In this document: positions 7,051 through 15,144 of the stretch, piece by piece
Layout of the letters: each line of letters starts with the position of its first letter
How positions within the stretch are numbered: the first letter of the stretch is position 1
Assembly (NCBI RefSeq): GCF_011440375.1
Contig: NZ_JAAOIR010000001.1
Location: 1,426,001-1,490,000 of the forward strand
Direction of reading: 5' to 3'
DNA: 64,000 nt
From: Halorubellus sp. JP-L1
Lineage (GTDB): Archaea > Halobacteriota > Halobacteria > Halobacteriales > Natrialbaceae
Notes under the pieces: generated by a model
What the model was told of the DNA's origin: nothing
Databases searched by the model: none
What the model saw: only the letters and a program-made list of their open reading frames with translations
Program-made: the position numbers and the translations under genes

Positions 7051-9240
7051 TCAATCGACGTCGAAACGCGGGCGACGAGCGAGCCGTCGAGCGAGCGGAC
7101 GCGGACGCCGCGGACGGTCCGCGGTCTCGGCATCGACGGCCGCGTCGATTGCCTCCGGCACCGCGTCGACTGCCTCCCGCACCGCGTCCCGGACCGCGTC
7201 GACCGCCTCGGCGATCTCCTCGACGGACCGCGCTCGCGTGCGGCCAGTCGCGGCGTCAGTCACGGGCAGTTCTGCGCCCGCGCGTTCGTCGTCGCCGACG
7301 ACGACGTAGCGGGGGACGCGCTCGCGCTCGACGGCGGCGATGCGCGCACCGACCGATAGTTCGCGGTCGTCGACGTCGACCCGCACGCCCGCCGCCGAGA
7401 GCGCGTCGGCGGCGTCGGCGGCGCGCGCGACGTGGTCGTCGGCGACCGGGACGAGCCGGAGCTGCGTGGCCGCGAGCCAATCCGGGAGCGGCGTCGCCGG
7501 CACCTCGGTGGGGTCTACCGCGCCGCGCCCGGCTCCGTCGGCGGCTTCCGCCGCGGCGACGGCGGGCGCGTCGAGTATCGCGGCGAGCGTCGCGTCGAGC
7601 GCGCCGGCGGGCGATGCGTGGACGACGCTCGGCACCGGGTCGTCGTCCTCCTCGAAGTGCGCGACGCCGTCGTCGTCGAGGCGGACGGTGCCAGTCGGGA
7701 GCGCGCCGCCGTCGGCCGTCGGCGCGAGGACGTCGACGCGGACGGGCCACGCGGTCGGGCCGCCGTCGACGACGCCGACGAGCACCGGCGCGTCGAGCGC
7801 GCGTCCGAGGTCGTCGAGCCAGCCCGCGTTCGCGGTCGCGAACGCGGGCGTAACGCGGACGACGGCGAGAGCGTCGAGGCCGCAGTCCGCCGCGAGCGCG
7901 AGCGAGCGGCCAGCGTGTTCGACGACCGCGTCGCGGGCAGCGGCGTCCACGGCGTCCGCCGCGTTCGCGTCCGCTGGACCGTCCGCATCGTTCGCACCGT
8001 CAGGGGCGAACGCCTCGTGGACCGTCGGTGCACGCGATCCAGCGGCCAGTGCGTCGACGCCGTCCGCATCACCCTGACCGTCCCTGCCATAGACGTTCTC
8101 CACCCACTCGTTCGCGAGCGCCGCGGGTGCGTCGGGCGTCGAGAGTGCGAGCGGGTACGCGTCGGCGGGGACGTCGGCGGCGGCGAGCGTCGCGAGCGCG
8201 GTCGCCGCGTCGCGGTCGGAGAGCAGGACGCGGCGGTCGCCAGCGGGGACCCCACGACTGCGAGTACCGAGCGTCGCGGCGTACCCGCGGACGCCGTCGT
8301 CGGCGAGGTCGAGCGCGCGCGGGCCGCCGACGGGCATCGTCGCGTCCGCGGTGGTCGACCCGAGGTCGGCGACGGCGTCGGCGAGCGCGTCCCGCAGGAA
8401 CGCGCCGACCGGCCGACGCGTCGCCGCAGCATCGAGCGGGTCGCGGTCCGCGACGGCGAGCGCGCGCGCCCGGTCCCCGCGGTCCGGCGGCGCGTCGCCT
8501 CCCGACGACGCCAGCGCCGGCCCCGGCGACTCGAGGTCGTCGACGACGGCGCGCACGACGCGCTCCGCGCCCGGCGAGAGGGCGAGGAGGTCGTCGCCGC
8601 TCGAGCCGTCGTCGTCCGAGCCCTCTTCGCCCGAGCCCTCGTCGTCGTCGAGGACGCGAGCCGGGTCGCGTCCGTCGCCGCCCGAGCCGACGAGTCGCCA
8701 GTCGGTCGACGGCGGCTCCGCAGCGTCCCCCGGCCCGACCGACCGCACGGTCGTCGCGAACGGGTGCGCCTTCGTCTCCACCTCGAGACGCGCCCGCCAC
8801 CCGAACGGCGACGCCCGCACGTCGAACGCCTCGTCGCCGAGCGCGTCCACGAACGCCCCGAACACCGGGGCCGCCGACGCCGGCGCCGCCGCCCGCGGAC
8901 TCGCCGCCGCATCCGGGTACAGGAGCACGTCGTCGACCCGCAACCGCTCGGCGACCTCGCGGACCGCGTCCGCAGCCGCCACCACCACGCCCCCCACGTC
9001 GGTCCCGTCGCCCGACTCCACCGCCACGAACGCCACGAGCCCGTCCGTCACCTCCAGCGCGGCCGGACCGTCGCCGTCCACCCCGTCCGCACCCGACAGC
9101 GCCCGCTCCGTCGGCTCGACAGTCGCCTCGTCCGCCGACAGCGCCCGCTCCGTCGGCTCGACAGTCGCCTCGTCCGCCGACAGCGCCCGCTCCGTCGGGG
9201 TAGCAGTCGCCTCGTCGACGTGCACGAACACCAGTCGCAT
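7051..9240 (-). CDS. degenerate threonyl-tRNA synthetase paralogue
   Basis: 729 residues. All ThrRS domains can be traced. The N-terminal archaeal editing domain runs from MRLVFVHVDE through LVAFVAVES, VLLYPDA and SPFGWRARLEVETKAHP. A decayed class II core contains AWPVRVDV and PSVVHASPAGALDATLAAIL, and the C-terminal anticodon-binding domain has WLAATQLRLVPVADDH and VDDRELSVGARI. Key residues are lost: the editing AHLS motif is DAAAS, and the motif 3 Arg (HRxxxGS) is Ala (HASPAGA). I expect no aminoacylation. Three 14-residue repeats (ADEATVEPTERALS) interrupt the editing domain. It may be a tRNA-binding or regulatory pseudoenzyme. It converges on dgcA with 9 bases between. Confidence 0.72.
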   Translation of the reverse strand: MRLVFVHVDEATATPTERALSADEATVEPTERALSADEATVEPTERALSGADGVDGDGPAALEVTDGLVAFVAVESGDGTDVGGVVVAAADAVREVAERLRVDDVLLYPDAAASPRAAAPASAAPVFGAFVDALGDEAFDVRASPFGWRARLEVETKAHPFATTVRSVGPGDAAEPPSTDWRLVGSGGDGRDPARVLDDDEGSGEEGSDDDGSSGDDLLALSPGAERVVRAVVDDLESPGPALASSGGDAPPDRGDRARALAVADRDPLDAAATRRPVGAFLRDALADAVADLGSTTADATMPVGGPRALDLADDGVRGYAATLGTRSRGVPAGDRRVLLSDRDAATALATLAAADVPADAYPLALSTPDAPAALANEWVENVYGRDGQGDADGVDALAAGSRAPTVHEAFAPDGANDADGPADANAADAVDAAARDAVVEHAGRSLALAADCGLDALAVVRVTPAFATANAGWLDDLGRALDAPVLVGVVDGGPTAWPVRVDVLAPTADGGALPTGTVRLDDDGVAHFEEDDDPVPSVVHASPAGALDATLAAILDAPAVAAAEAADGAGRGAVDPTEVPATPLPDWLAATQLRLVPVADDHVARAADAADALSAAGVRVDVDDRELSVGARIAAVERERVPRYVVVGDDERAGAELPVTDAATGRTRARSVEEIAEAVDAVRDAVREAVDAVPEAIDAAVDAETADRPRRPRPLARRLARRPRFDVD
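9094..9219. repeat. 42-bp tandem repeat, three copies, in the ThrRS-like gene
   Basis: Units run 9094-9135, 9136-9177 and 9178-9219. The first two are almost identical and the third diverges at its end. The period is a multiple of three and encodes repeats of ADEATVEPTERALS between the first strand and the next element of the editing domain. It looks like recent slipped-strand or unequal duplication. Confidence 0.9.
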
Positions 9241-9287
9241 ACCTCGAATTGCGGCCGGCGCGACAAAAGCGACGCGAGCGCGCGCCG

Positions 9288-10355
9288 CTACTCGGGTGCG
9301 TCCTCGAACTCGAACTCCGCCGACCGGTTCGTCTCCCGGAGGACGAACGGCCCGATCGCGAGCGTGCGCTTCGTGACCGTCGCGATGCGGAGGATGTACG
9401 ACACCAGTAACGCGAACGGGAACACCGACACCGCCGACGCCGCCGCGACCAGGGTTACACCCGTCGACACGCCGAGTGCCTCACCGGCGACGAAGGAGGC
9501 GCCCGACTCGAAGAACACGATCATCGACGCCGCCGTCACGAGCGCCGGCACCGCCGCGTACAGGATCGTCCGCGACAGGTTCACGAGCTCCCACTGGAAG
9601 TACAGCGTCTTGAAGTGCTCGCGAGCCGGCGCGAACAACCCCAGCGCCCGCTCCAGGTCGTCGAACGCCGCCTCGACGTCGTCCGTGCACTCCTCGGCGT
9701 ACTCCACCCGGAACCGTCGCGCGGCGTATATCTTCCGCGAATAGTCGTAGTCCAGCGCCGCGGACAGGACGTCGAACGTCCCGAACTCCGCGTCCTCGAG
9801 GTCGGACGCGACCGCGTTCGCGTTCTCCGTCACCGACGACGCGTACTCGGAGACGGCGTCGTCGAACGCCGCGCTCGCGTTCGCGTCCTCGACCGCCGCG
9901 ACGAGCGCGTCCGCCCGGTCCGCGGACGCCTCGACGAGCGCGCGCAGGAACGCCGACGGCTCCGTCGGCGCCACCGCCGGCTCCAGGACCTCTTCCGCGT
10001 CCCGGCGGAACGACAGCGCGCCCTCCATGCGCTCGCGCTGGTCGCCGACCGCACCCAGCTCCTGCGAGAGCACGAGCTGGTTCAACGTCACGACGAGCGT
10101 CACGCCCGTAATGATCGCGCCGACGAACGCCTGGAACAGCGTCTCCACGGGGTCGCCCGTCCGCAAGAACCCGACGGAGTCGACGCCCGGGACGGCGTCG
10201 ACCGCCAGCATGCTCGCGAACACGAACGCCGCGATCACGACCGCGACCACCAGTCGGTCCGCGGCCACGAGCAGCCAGAGCTTCGCCGAACTCACCGCCG
10301 CCCGCTCGCGCATCGAGTCCTCGTCGCCGCCCGACGCGTCGCTGCCCTCGCTCAT
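9288..10355 (-). CDS. conserved membrane protein, unknown function
   Basis: 355 residues. There are two hydrophobic segments near the N-terminus (about 28-52 and 72-95, VVAVVIAAFVFASMLAV and ITGVTLVVTLNQLVL). A long soluble, largely helical region of about 150 residues follows, then two more segments (about 265-325). The central part is helical and rich in Ala, Asp and Glu (ADALVAAVEDANASAAF). I recognise no catalytic motif. The topology suggests a helical domain between two transmembrane pairs. The start at 10355 is the first ATG; Met15 is an alternative. Transcribed in the same direction as pspA, whose stop is about 150 bases upstream. Confidence 0.72.
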   Translation of the reverse strand: MSEGSDASGGDEDSMRERAAVSSAKLWLLVAADRLVVAVVIAAFVFASMLAVDAVPGVDSVGFLRTGDPVETLFQAFVGAIITGVTLVVTLNQLVLSQELGAVGDQRERMEGALSFRRDAEEVLEPAVAPTEPSAFLRALVEASADRADALVAAVEDANASAAFDDAVSEYASSVTENANAVASDLEDAEFGTFDVLSAALDYDYSRKIYAARRFRVEYAEECTDDVEAAFDDLERALGLFAPAREHFKTLYFQWELVNLSRTILYAAVPALVTAASMIVFFESGASFVAGEALGVSTGVTLVAAASAVSVFPFALLVSYILRIATVTKRTLAIGPFVLRETNRSAEFEFEDAPE

Positions 10356-10428
10356 GCATCATGCTTCGATGCCCGCCGTGAAAACAGTACGTCCGAACCA
10401 TCGACAGCGAGCCAGTTCCGTCCGCGCC

Positions 10429-10498
10429 GATCGAATCCTGCTGATCGATTCGCGCCGATCGAATCGCGCCGATCGGGTCGTGCCGATCGGGTCGTGCC
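10429..10498. repeat. five 14-bp tandem repeats just downstream of pspA
   Basis: Exactly five 14-base units, each beginning GATCG, run from 10429 to 10498. The last two (gatcgggtcgtgcc) are identical and the others differ by a few bases. They start about 11 bases beyond the pspA stop codon and end about 75 bases before the start of the membrane protein at 10355. Each unit contains the partly palindromic core CGATCG or GATCGA. Confidence 0.9.
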
Positions 10499-10508
10499 GC
10501 TCAGTCAG

Positions 10509-11351
10509 CTACTGCTCTTCGTCCTGTAGCTCCTCTAGCTCCGCCTCGACCTCGCTGTCCTCGACGTCGGTCGCGGCATCGCCGCCGTCGGCCGCCTCCG
10601 TCTCCACGTCCGCGCTCTCGGTCTCCGTATCGGCATCCGTCTCCGCGGGCTCGCTCTTCCCCATCTCGGCCTTGAGCGTGTCCAGTTCGGCGTCCACGCT
10701 CGAGTCCGTCGACATCTTGTCGAGCTCGCGGTCGATCGAGTCCTTGTCGCTGAGGACGTCGTCGAACGCGCCCGAGTCGTGGAGTTCGTCCATCGCCGCG
10801 GCGCGGGCCTCCATGTCGTTCGTGCGCTCCTCGGCGCGCTCGATCGAGCGACCGACGTCCTCCATCTCGTCGCCCGCACCCGTCATCGCTTCGCTGACGC
10901 GCGCGCTCGCTTCGGCGGCCTCGTAGCGCGCCTTCATCGACTCCTTCTTCGTCTTGAACTCCTCGATGCGCTGCTGCAAGGTCTCCTTCTTCTCGACGAG
11001 CTGGTCCTGCGTGTTCTGTAAGTCCTGGATCTGCGCTTCGAGCTCCTCGATCTGGTTCATCTTCGACTTCTTCTTCTCGAGGGCCTTGCGCGCGAGGTCC
11101 TCGCGGTCCTGGCTGACCGCCTCCCGCGCCTGCTCGTTGTGCTTCTCGACGTTCTCCTCGAGTCGCTTCTTCTGCATCTCCAGGCGCTTCTTCTGGGTCG
11201 TCAGGTCCGCGATGCCCTTCTTGACCTGCTGGAGCTGGTCACGCATCTGCTCGTAGGAGTAGTCGAGCGTCTCCCCAGGGTCCTCCGCTCGATTGAGGAT
11301 CGAGTTCAGCTTCGAGCGGATGACGTACGATGCCCGCGACAGGATTCCCAT
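10509..11351 (-). CDS. pspA: PspA/IM30 family membrane-stress protein
   Basis: 280 residues. The N-terminus MGILSRASYVIRSKLNSIL is the amphipathic helix typical of PspA/IM30/Vipp1. About 170 residues of coiled coil follow (KKRLEMQKKRLEENVEKHN and EAQIQDLQNTQDQLVEKKE). Residues after about 230 form an acidic, Asp/Glu/Thr/Ala-rich tail longer than in bacterial PspA. The family forms ESCRT-III-like oligomers that protect the inner membrane. No PspF-type regulator or other psp gene is nearby. A TATA element at 11374-11382 supports the start. Confidence 0.88.
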   Translation of the reverse strand: MGILSRASYVIRSKLNSILNRAEDPGETLDYSYEQMRDQLQQVKKGIADLTTQKKRLEMQKKRLEENVEKHNEQAREAVSQDREDLARKALEKKKSKMNQIEELEAQIQDLQNTQDQLVEKKETLQQRIEEFKTKKESMKARYEAAEASARVSEAMTGAGDEMEDVGRSIERAEERTNDMEARAAAMDELHDSGAFDDVLSDKDSIDRELDKMSTDSSVDAELDTLKAEMGKSEPAETDADTETESADVETEAADGGDAATDVEDSEVEAELEELQDEEQ

Positions 11352-11373
11352 ACCAAGTTCCTAGCATCCAGCG

Positions 11374-11382
11374 CCTTAAAAG
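11374..11382 (-). promoter_or_regulatory. TATA box of pspA
   Basis: The + strand reads ccttaaaag, so the pspA strand reads CTTTTAAGG. Its centre is about 27 bases before the pspA ATG at 11351, which implies a leaderless transcript. Confidence 0.65.
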
Positions 11383-11530
11383 CGTCAGGTTTCGAATGGG
11401 TAGGAGTTGGTCACAAAGCACCAGCACGATACACGTTAGCACGAATTGGAGGGCTGCAGGTGGCGGTGAGTCGTGCGTCCACGGGCGACCCCCGGGACGT
11501 TGAAGGGACGACCCGCCCTACGTCTTGCAC

Positions 11531-12172
11531 ATGACCGAGAGCGATGCCGTCCTCGTCCCGGGCGCCCGGGACGTCCGCGCCAGCCTCGACGCGACAGCGA
11601 GCGGCGACGACGCGCGCGCCGACGCCGACGCGACCGCGTGCGTCGTCGCCTGCCCACCGCACCCACAGATGGGGGGCGTTCGGAGCGACCGTCGACTCAC
11701 CGCCACCAGCGACGCGCTCACCGACGCGGGCGTCGACTGCCTCCGGTTCGACTACGGCGACTGGGACGACGGCCGCGGCGAACGCGAGGACGCCCGGAAC
11801 GCCCTCCGCTGGGCGACCGACCGCTACGACGCCGTCGGCGTCTACGGCTACAGCTTCGGCGGCGCGATCGCCATCCTCGCCGCCGCCAGCGTCGAGGTCC
11901 CAGTCCACGCCTGCGCCGTGCTCGCACCAGCGAGCCGCCTGAACGAGGAATTAGACGCCGCCGCGGCCGTCGACGACCTCCCCTGCCCGCTCCAGGTCGG
12001 CTACGGCGAACGCGACGAGACCGCCGACTCGACGCCCGTCGTCGAGGCCGCCGAACGCTGCCAGCAGCGAGTGATCGCGTACGCCTCCGACCACCACTTC
12101 GTCGGCCAGCACCAGCAGGCCGGCCGCGACGCCGCCGACTTCCTCGGCACGCACCTCGGCGTCGGCGAGTAG
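11531..12172 (+). CDS. alpha/beta hydrolase (dienelactone-hydrolase-like)
   Basis: 213 residues from ATG 11531; an in-frame TTG lies two codons upstream. The fold markers are CVVACPPHPQMGG (oxyanion region), the nucleophile elbow GYSFGG with Ser near 108, LQVGYGERDE (acid strand) and YASDHHFVG (catalytic His). It is compact, like the haloarchaeal KANL3/Tex30-type small hydrolases. It has no signal peptide, so it is cytoplasmic. Substrate unknown. It diverges from pspA across about 180 bases. Confidence 0.82.
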   Translation: MTESDAVLVPGARDVRASLDATASGDDARADADATACVVACPPHPQMGGVRSDRRLTATSDALTDAGVDCLRFDYGDWDDGRGEREDARNALRWATDRYDAVGVYGYSFGGAIAILAAASVEVPVHACAVLAPASRLNEELDAAAAVDDLPCPLQVGYGERDETADSTPVVEAAERCQQRVIAYASDHHFVGQHQQAGRDAADFLGTHLGVGE

Positions 12173-12229
12173 CGAGACCACGGGGTCCGACCGCAACGAC
12201 CACAAGCCCCGGTCGCGAACCCCGAACCG

Positions 12230-12460
12230 ATGCCGTCGACCACCACCACGGCGTCTGCCGAACTCGGCTGGACCGCGATCTACGTCGGCGTCGTCGTCGC
12301 CGGCGCGAGCCCCATCCTCGCCGGCGGCGCCCCGACGCAGGGCTGTTATCCCGACTGCGTCGGCACGGTCGAACCGACGCTCGCCGTCGCCGGCCTCGCG
12401 CTGCTCGTCGTCGGCGTCGCGCTCGCCGGCGTCGCTCGCCTCCGCGCCGGTCGCGAGTAG
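12230..12460 (+). CDS. small membrane protein with two TM helices
   Basis: 76 residues. Two hydrophobic helices, about 15-32 (AIYVGVVVAGASPILAG) and 48-68 (LAVAGLALLVVGVALAG), flank a short loop with two cysteines (GCYPDCVG). The paired Cys could form a disulfide or bind metal on the outside. It lies 57 bases downstream of the hydrolase gene on the same strand and may be cotranscribed. No function recognised. Confidence 0.65.
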   Translation: MPSTTTTASAELGWTAIYVGVVVAGASPILAGGAPTQGCYPDCVGTVEPTLAVAGLALLVVGVALAGVARLRAGRE

Positions 12461-12491
12461 TCCACGTCCGCCCCGGAGAGCGGCTGTCGGG

Positions 12492-12521
12492 CCGGTTCTA
12501 CCGCAGTCGGTTCTACCGCAG
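12492..12521. repeat. 15-bp tandem duplication spanning the stop of the M14-like gene
   Basis: Two adjacent copies of ggttctaccgcagtc. Read on the minus strand, the unit contains the last codons and TAG stop of the gene ending at 12513. The period of 15 keeps frame, so the same Arg-Leu-Arg-stop string is repeated immediately after the real stop. Confidence 0.8.
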
Positions 12522-13334
12522 TCGGTCGTCGTCCGGGAGCGACGAGAGCGGGCCGAGTCGGCGAGCGCGGAAGCCGACGCTCGCCTCGTACCCGTCGGTC
12601 GACATCAGGACCGGGTAGAACGGTTCGTCGGCGACGAGTTCCTCGTCGCCGCGACGGGCGAACGCCGTCCCGGCCGGCACCTCGTGGAAGTTCTCCCCGA
12701 GGAACTCGTACCCCCTCCCGTCGACGCGATCAAACACTTCGAAGACGGTCGGATCGACGGTGCCAGCGCGCTCGCCCGCGAGCTCTCCGTCTCCCACCGC
12801 AGTCAGGCCGGCGGCTGCGAGCACGTTCCGCAGCACTCGCTCGGCGGTGTCGACGGCGGCCTCGCTCCCCTTCCGACCGCACTCGACCGCGACGCCGTCG
12901 ACGTGGGACGCCAGCCCGCCGGCTTCGGTCCGGACGTCGACGGCGCGGTCGAGCCCCGTCCACTCGAGCAGTCGGCGCGTCCGGGGCGTGAGTCGCTGGT
13001 AGAGCGCGAACGGCTCGGCCGTCGAGACGGTCGAGTGGAGGTCGAGCACGGGGAGTCCGTCGACGACCTCGAGGAGTCGGCTCGCGAGCCGCGCCTCGTG
13101 CGCGTCCGCGTCCGGGTCGCCGGGGTACGCGCGATTCAGGTCCACGTCCACGAAGCGCTCGCCGGCGTCGCGCGCTCGCTCGTTCGCCACCACGAACAGG
13201 ACCGCTCCCGAGAGCCGGAGGGACTCGTCCGCGAGCAATCGCTCCATCGCCCGCTCGCCGCACGGTTCGTCGCCGTGCTGGCCGACGACGACGGCCAGCT
13301 CCGGTCGGCCTTCCCCGAGCACGTGCGTTCGCAT
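12513..13334 (-). CDS. succinylglutamate desuccinylase/aspartoacylase-like (M14) protein
   Basis: 273 residues from ATG 13334; an in-frame start at 13361 would add nine residues. Zinc-site motifs are GQHGDEPCGE (H-x2-E) and DLHST (third ligand), with an early DLNRAYPGD (Arg/Asn substrate motif) and VECG. This matches the AstE/aspartoacylase branch of the M14 carboxypeptidase fold, zinc hydrolases that cleave N-acyl amino acids. Substrate is unknown. A related but distinct family member is encoded at 59409-60377. Its 3' end is tandemly duplicated, stop included. Confidence 0.82.
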   Translation of the reverse strand: MRTHVLGEGRPELAVVVGQHGDEPCGERAMERLLADESLRLSGAVLFVVANERARDAGERFVDVDLNRAYPGDPDADAHEARLASRLLEVVDGLPVLDLHSTVSTAEPFALYQRLTPRTRRLLEWTGLDRAVDVRTEAGGLASHVDGVAVECGRKGSEAAVDTAERVLRNVLAAAGLTAVGDGELAGERAGTVDPTVFEVFDRVDGRGYEFLGENFHEVPAGTAFARRGDEELVADEPFYPVLMSTDGYEASVGFRARRLGPLSSLPDDDRLR

Positions 13335-13463
13335 CGACGGAACTCCAGGCCCCCACACCATAATCCCTTCTGCCAGACGCGCACCGACCGACAGTTTCGG
13401 GATGGACGATCGAACCGACTTCGGGCTCGAAATCGAAGCAGAACCGGGTCGTCCTACGAATGG

Positions 13464-13471
13464 TTTTATAT
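13464..13471 (+). promoter_or_regulatory. TATA box of the peptide ABC operon
   Basis: The sequence tttatatg is centred about 28 bases before the ATG at 13495 in an unusually A/T-rich stretch (13460-13490). This is a strong archaeal promoter for the whole five-gene operon and indicates a leaderless first gene. Confidence 0.75.
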
Positions 13472-13494
13472 GCTCATATTAACTACTACGGACC

Positions 13495-15138
13495 ATGCTA
13501 GAGGATAGTCCTGACAGACGCGGGTTCCTGAAGTACGCGGGCGCTGCGACGGCGGCATCGCTCGCCGGCTGCATGGGCGGCGACGAGACGACCGAGACCG
13601 ACGCCGGCGACGGCGACGACACCGACGGCGGCGACGGCACCGACGGCGGCGACGATACCGAGACCACCGACGACGGCGAGACGGAAGTGGGCGAGTTCGA
13701 GGTCACCATCACCCAGGGGAACATGCCCTCTGGACTCGACCCCCACGACCACCGCGAGACGCCGACTGACGTCGTGATGCTCCACGCCTACGAGGGCCTC
13801 ATCACGCGCGACGCGGCGGGATCGACGCAGGCCGCGCTCGCGACCGACTGGTCGCGCGTCGAGGGCGAGAACGCCGCGGAGTTCCAGCTCCGCGAAGACG
13901 TCACGTTCCACAACGGCGATACGTTCGTCGCCGAGGACGCGGCGTACAGCATCAACCGCATCGTCGACGAAGACGTCGGGTTCGCGAGCCCGCAGCGCGA
14001 CCAGCTCGCGGGCGTCAGCGGCGCGAGCGCCGTCGACGAGACGACGGTCCGCGTCGAACTCGACGGACTCAACCCGATCGTGTTCTCCGAGTTCGCGACG
14101 TACTGCGACATCGTGCAGAAGTCGTGGGTCGAGGACCGCTCGAAGTCCGAGATCGGCCAGGAGATGAACGGCACCGGCCCGTTCCAGCTCGACTCCTACA
14201 CGCAGGACGAGGAGGTCGTCTTCACGCGCTACGACGACTACTGGGACGACCCCGCGGAGGTGTCCGAACTCACGTTCCGTAGCGCCACGGAGTCCAGCAC
14301 GCGCGTCAACCAGATGCTCCAGGGCGAGACCGACATCATCGTCAACGTCCCGCCCCAGGAGGTCAACCGCATCAACAACAGCGACGCGGGCAGCGTCTCC
14401 GCCGCGCCGAGTACGCGCATCCTCTACAACGGGATGCGGTACGACGTGGAGCCGTTCTCCTCGAAGCAGTTCCGGCAAGCGATGAACTACGCGGTCGACC
14501 TGGAGAGCATCGTCTCGAACGTCCTCGGCGGGTTCGGCGCGCAGACCGGCCAGCCGACGCTCCCGGAGTTCGTCGGCCACAACGACGACGTCGACCCCTA
14601 TCCCTACGACCCCGACGAGGCCGAGCGCCTCGTCGAGGAGTCCGGACACGCCGGCGTCGAGATCGAACTGAACACGCCCGTCGGCCGGTACCTGAAGGAC
14701 CTCGAGATCGCGCAGGCGGTCGCGGGCTACATCGACGAACTCCCGAACGTCTCCGCCTCCGTCAACCAGCGGGACTTCGGGTCGCTGACCGACGAGCTCC
14801 TGACCGGGAACATCGAGGACAAGCCGCCGTGGTACCTCATCGGGTGGGGCGAGGCGACGTTCGAGGGGGCGCTCGTCATGACCGCGCTCCTCTCGACGAA
14901 CGGCGCGCTGACGTCCTGGAGCAACGACGAGTTCGACTCGCTGCTCGAGACGGCCGCGAACAGCACGGGCGACGAACGCGTCTCCGCGCTGGAGGACGCG
15001 AACGCGCTCGCGAACGAGGAAGCACCGTGGATCTTCCTCAACCAGCAGTACAGCGTCTACGGCGTCAGTAACCGCGTCGAGTGGGAGCCTCGCTCGGACG
15101 AGCGCATCGACGCGTACGCGATGAGTCCCGCCGAGTAA
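13495..15138 (+). CDS. peptide/nickel ABC transporter substrate-binding lipoprotein
   Basis: 547 residues. A Tat signal (DRRGFLK, 7-13) leads to the lipobox LAGC with Cys26. An Asp/Thr/Gly-rich linker (30-65) follows, then a family 5 solute-binding domain: ITQGNMPSGLDPH, LREDVTFHNGDTFVAEDA, FRQAMNYAVD and YPYDPDEAERL. It would be folded in the cytoplasm, exported by Tat and lipid-anchored outside the cell, where it captures oligopeptides or a similar ligand. It is the first gene of a five-gene operon and sits six bases before the first permease. The ligand cannot be told from sequence. Confidence 0.92.
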   Translation: MLEDSPDRRGFLKYAGAATAASLAGCMGGDETTETDAGDGDDTDGGDGTDGGDDTETTDDGETEVGEFEVTITQGNMPSGLDPHDHRETPTDVVMLHAYEGLITRDAAGSTQAALATDWSRVEGENAAEFQLREDVTFHNGDTFVAEDAAYSINRIVDEDVGFASPQRDQLAGVSGASAVDETTVRVELDGLNPIVFSEFATYCDIVQKSWVEDRSKSEIGQEMNGTGPFQLDSYTQDEEVVFTRYDDYWDDPAEVSELTFRSATESSTRVNQMLQGETDIIVNVPPQEVNRINNSDAGSVSAAPSTRILYNGMRYDVEPFSSKQFRQAMNYAVDLESIVSNVLGGFGAQTGQPTLPEFVGHNDDVDPYPYDPDEAERLVEESGHAGVEIELNTPVGRYLKDLEIAQAVAGYIDELPNVSASVNQRDFGSLTDELLTGNIEDKPPWYLIGWGEATFEGALVMTALLSTNGALTSWSNDEFDSLLETAANSTGDERVSALEDANALANEEAPWIFLNQQYSVYGVSNRVEWEPRSDERIDAYAMSPAE

Positions 15139-15144
15139 CGCCAG

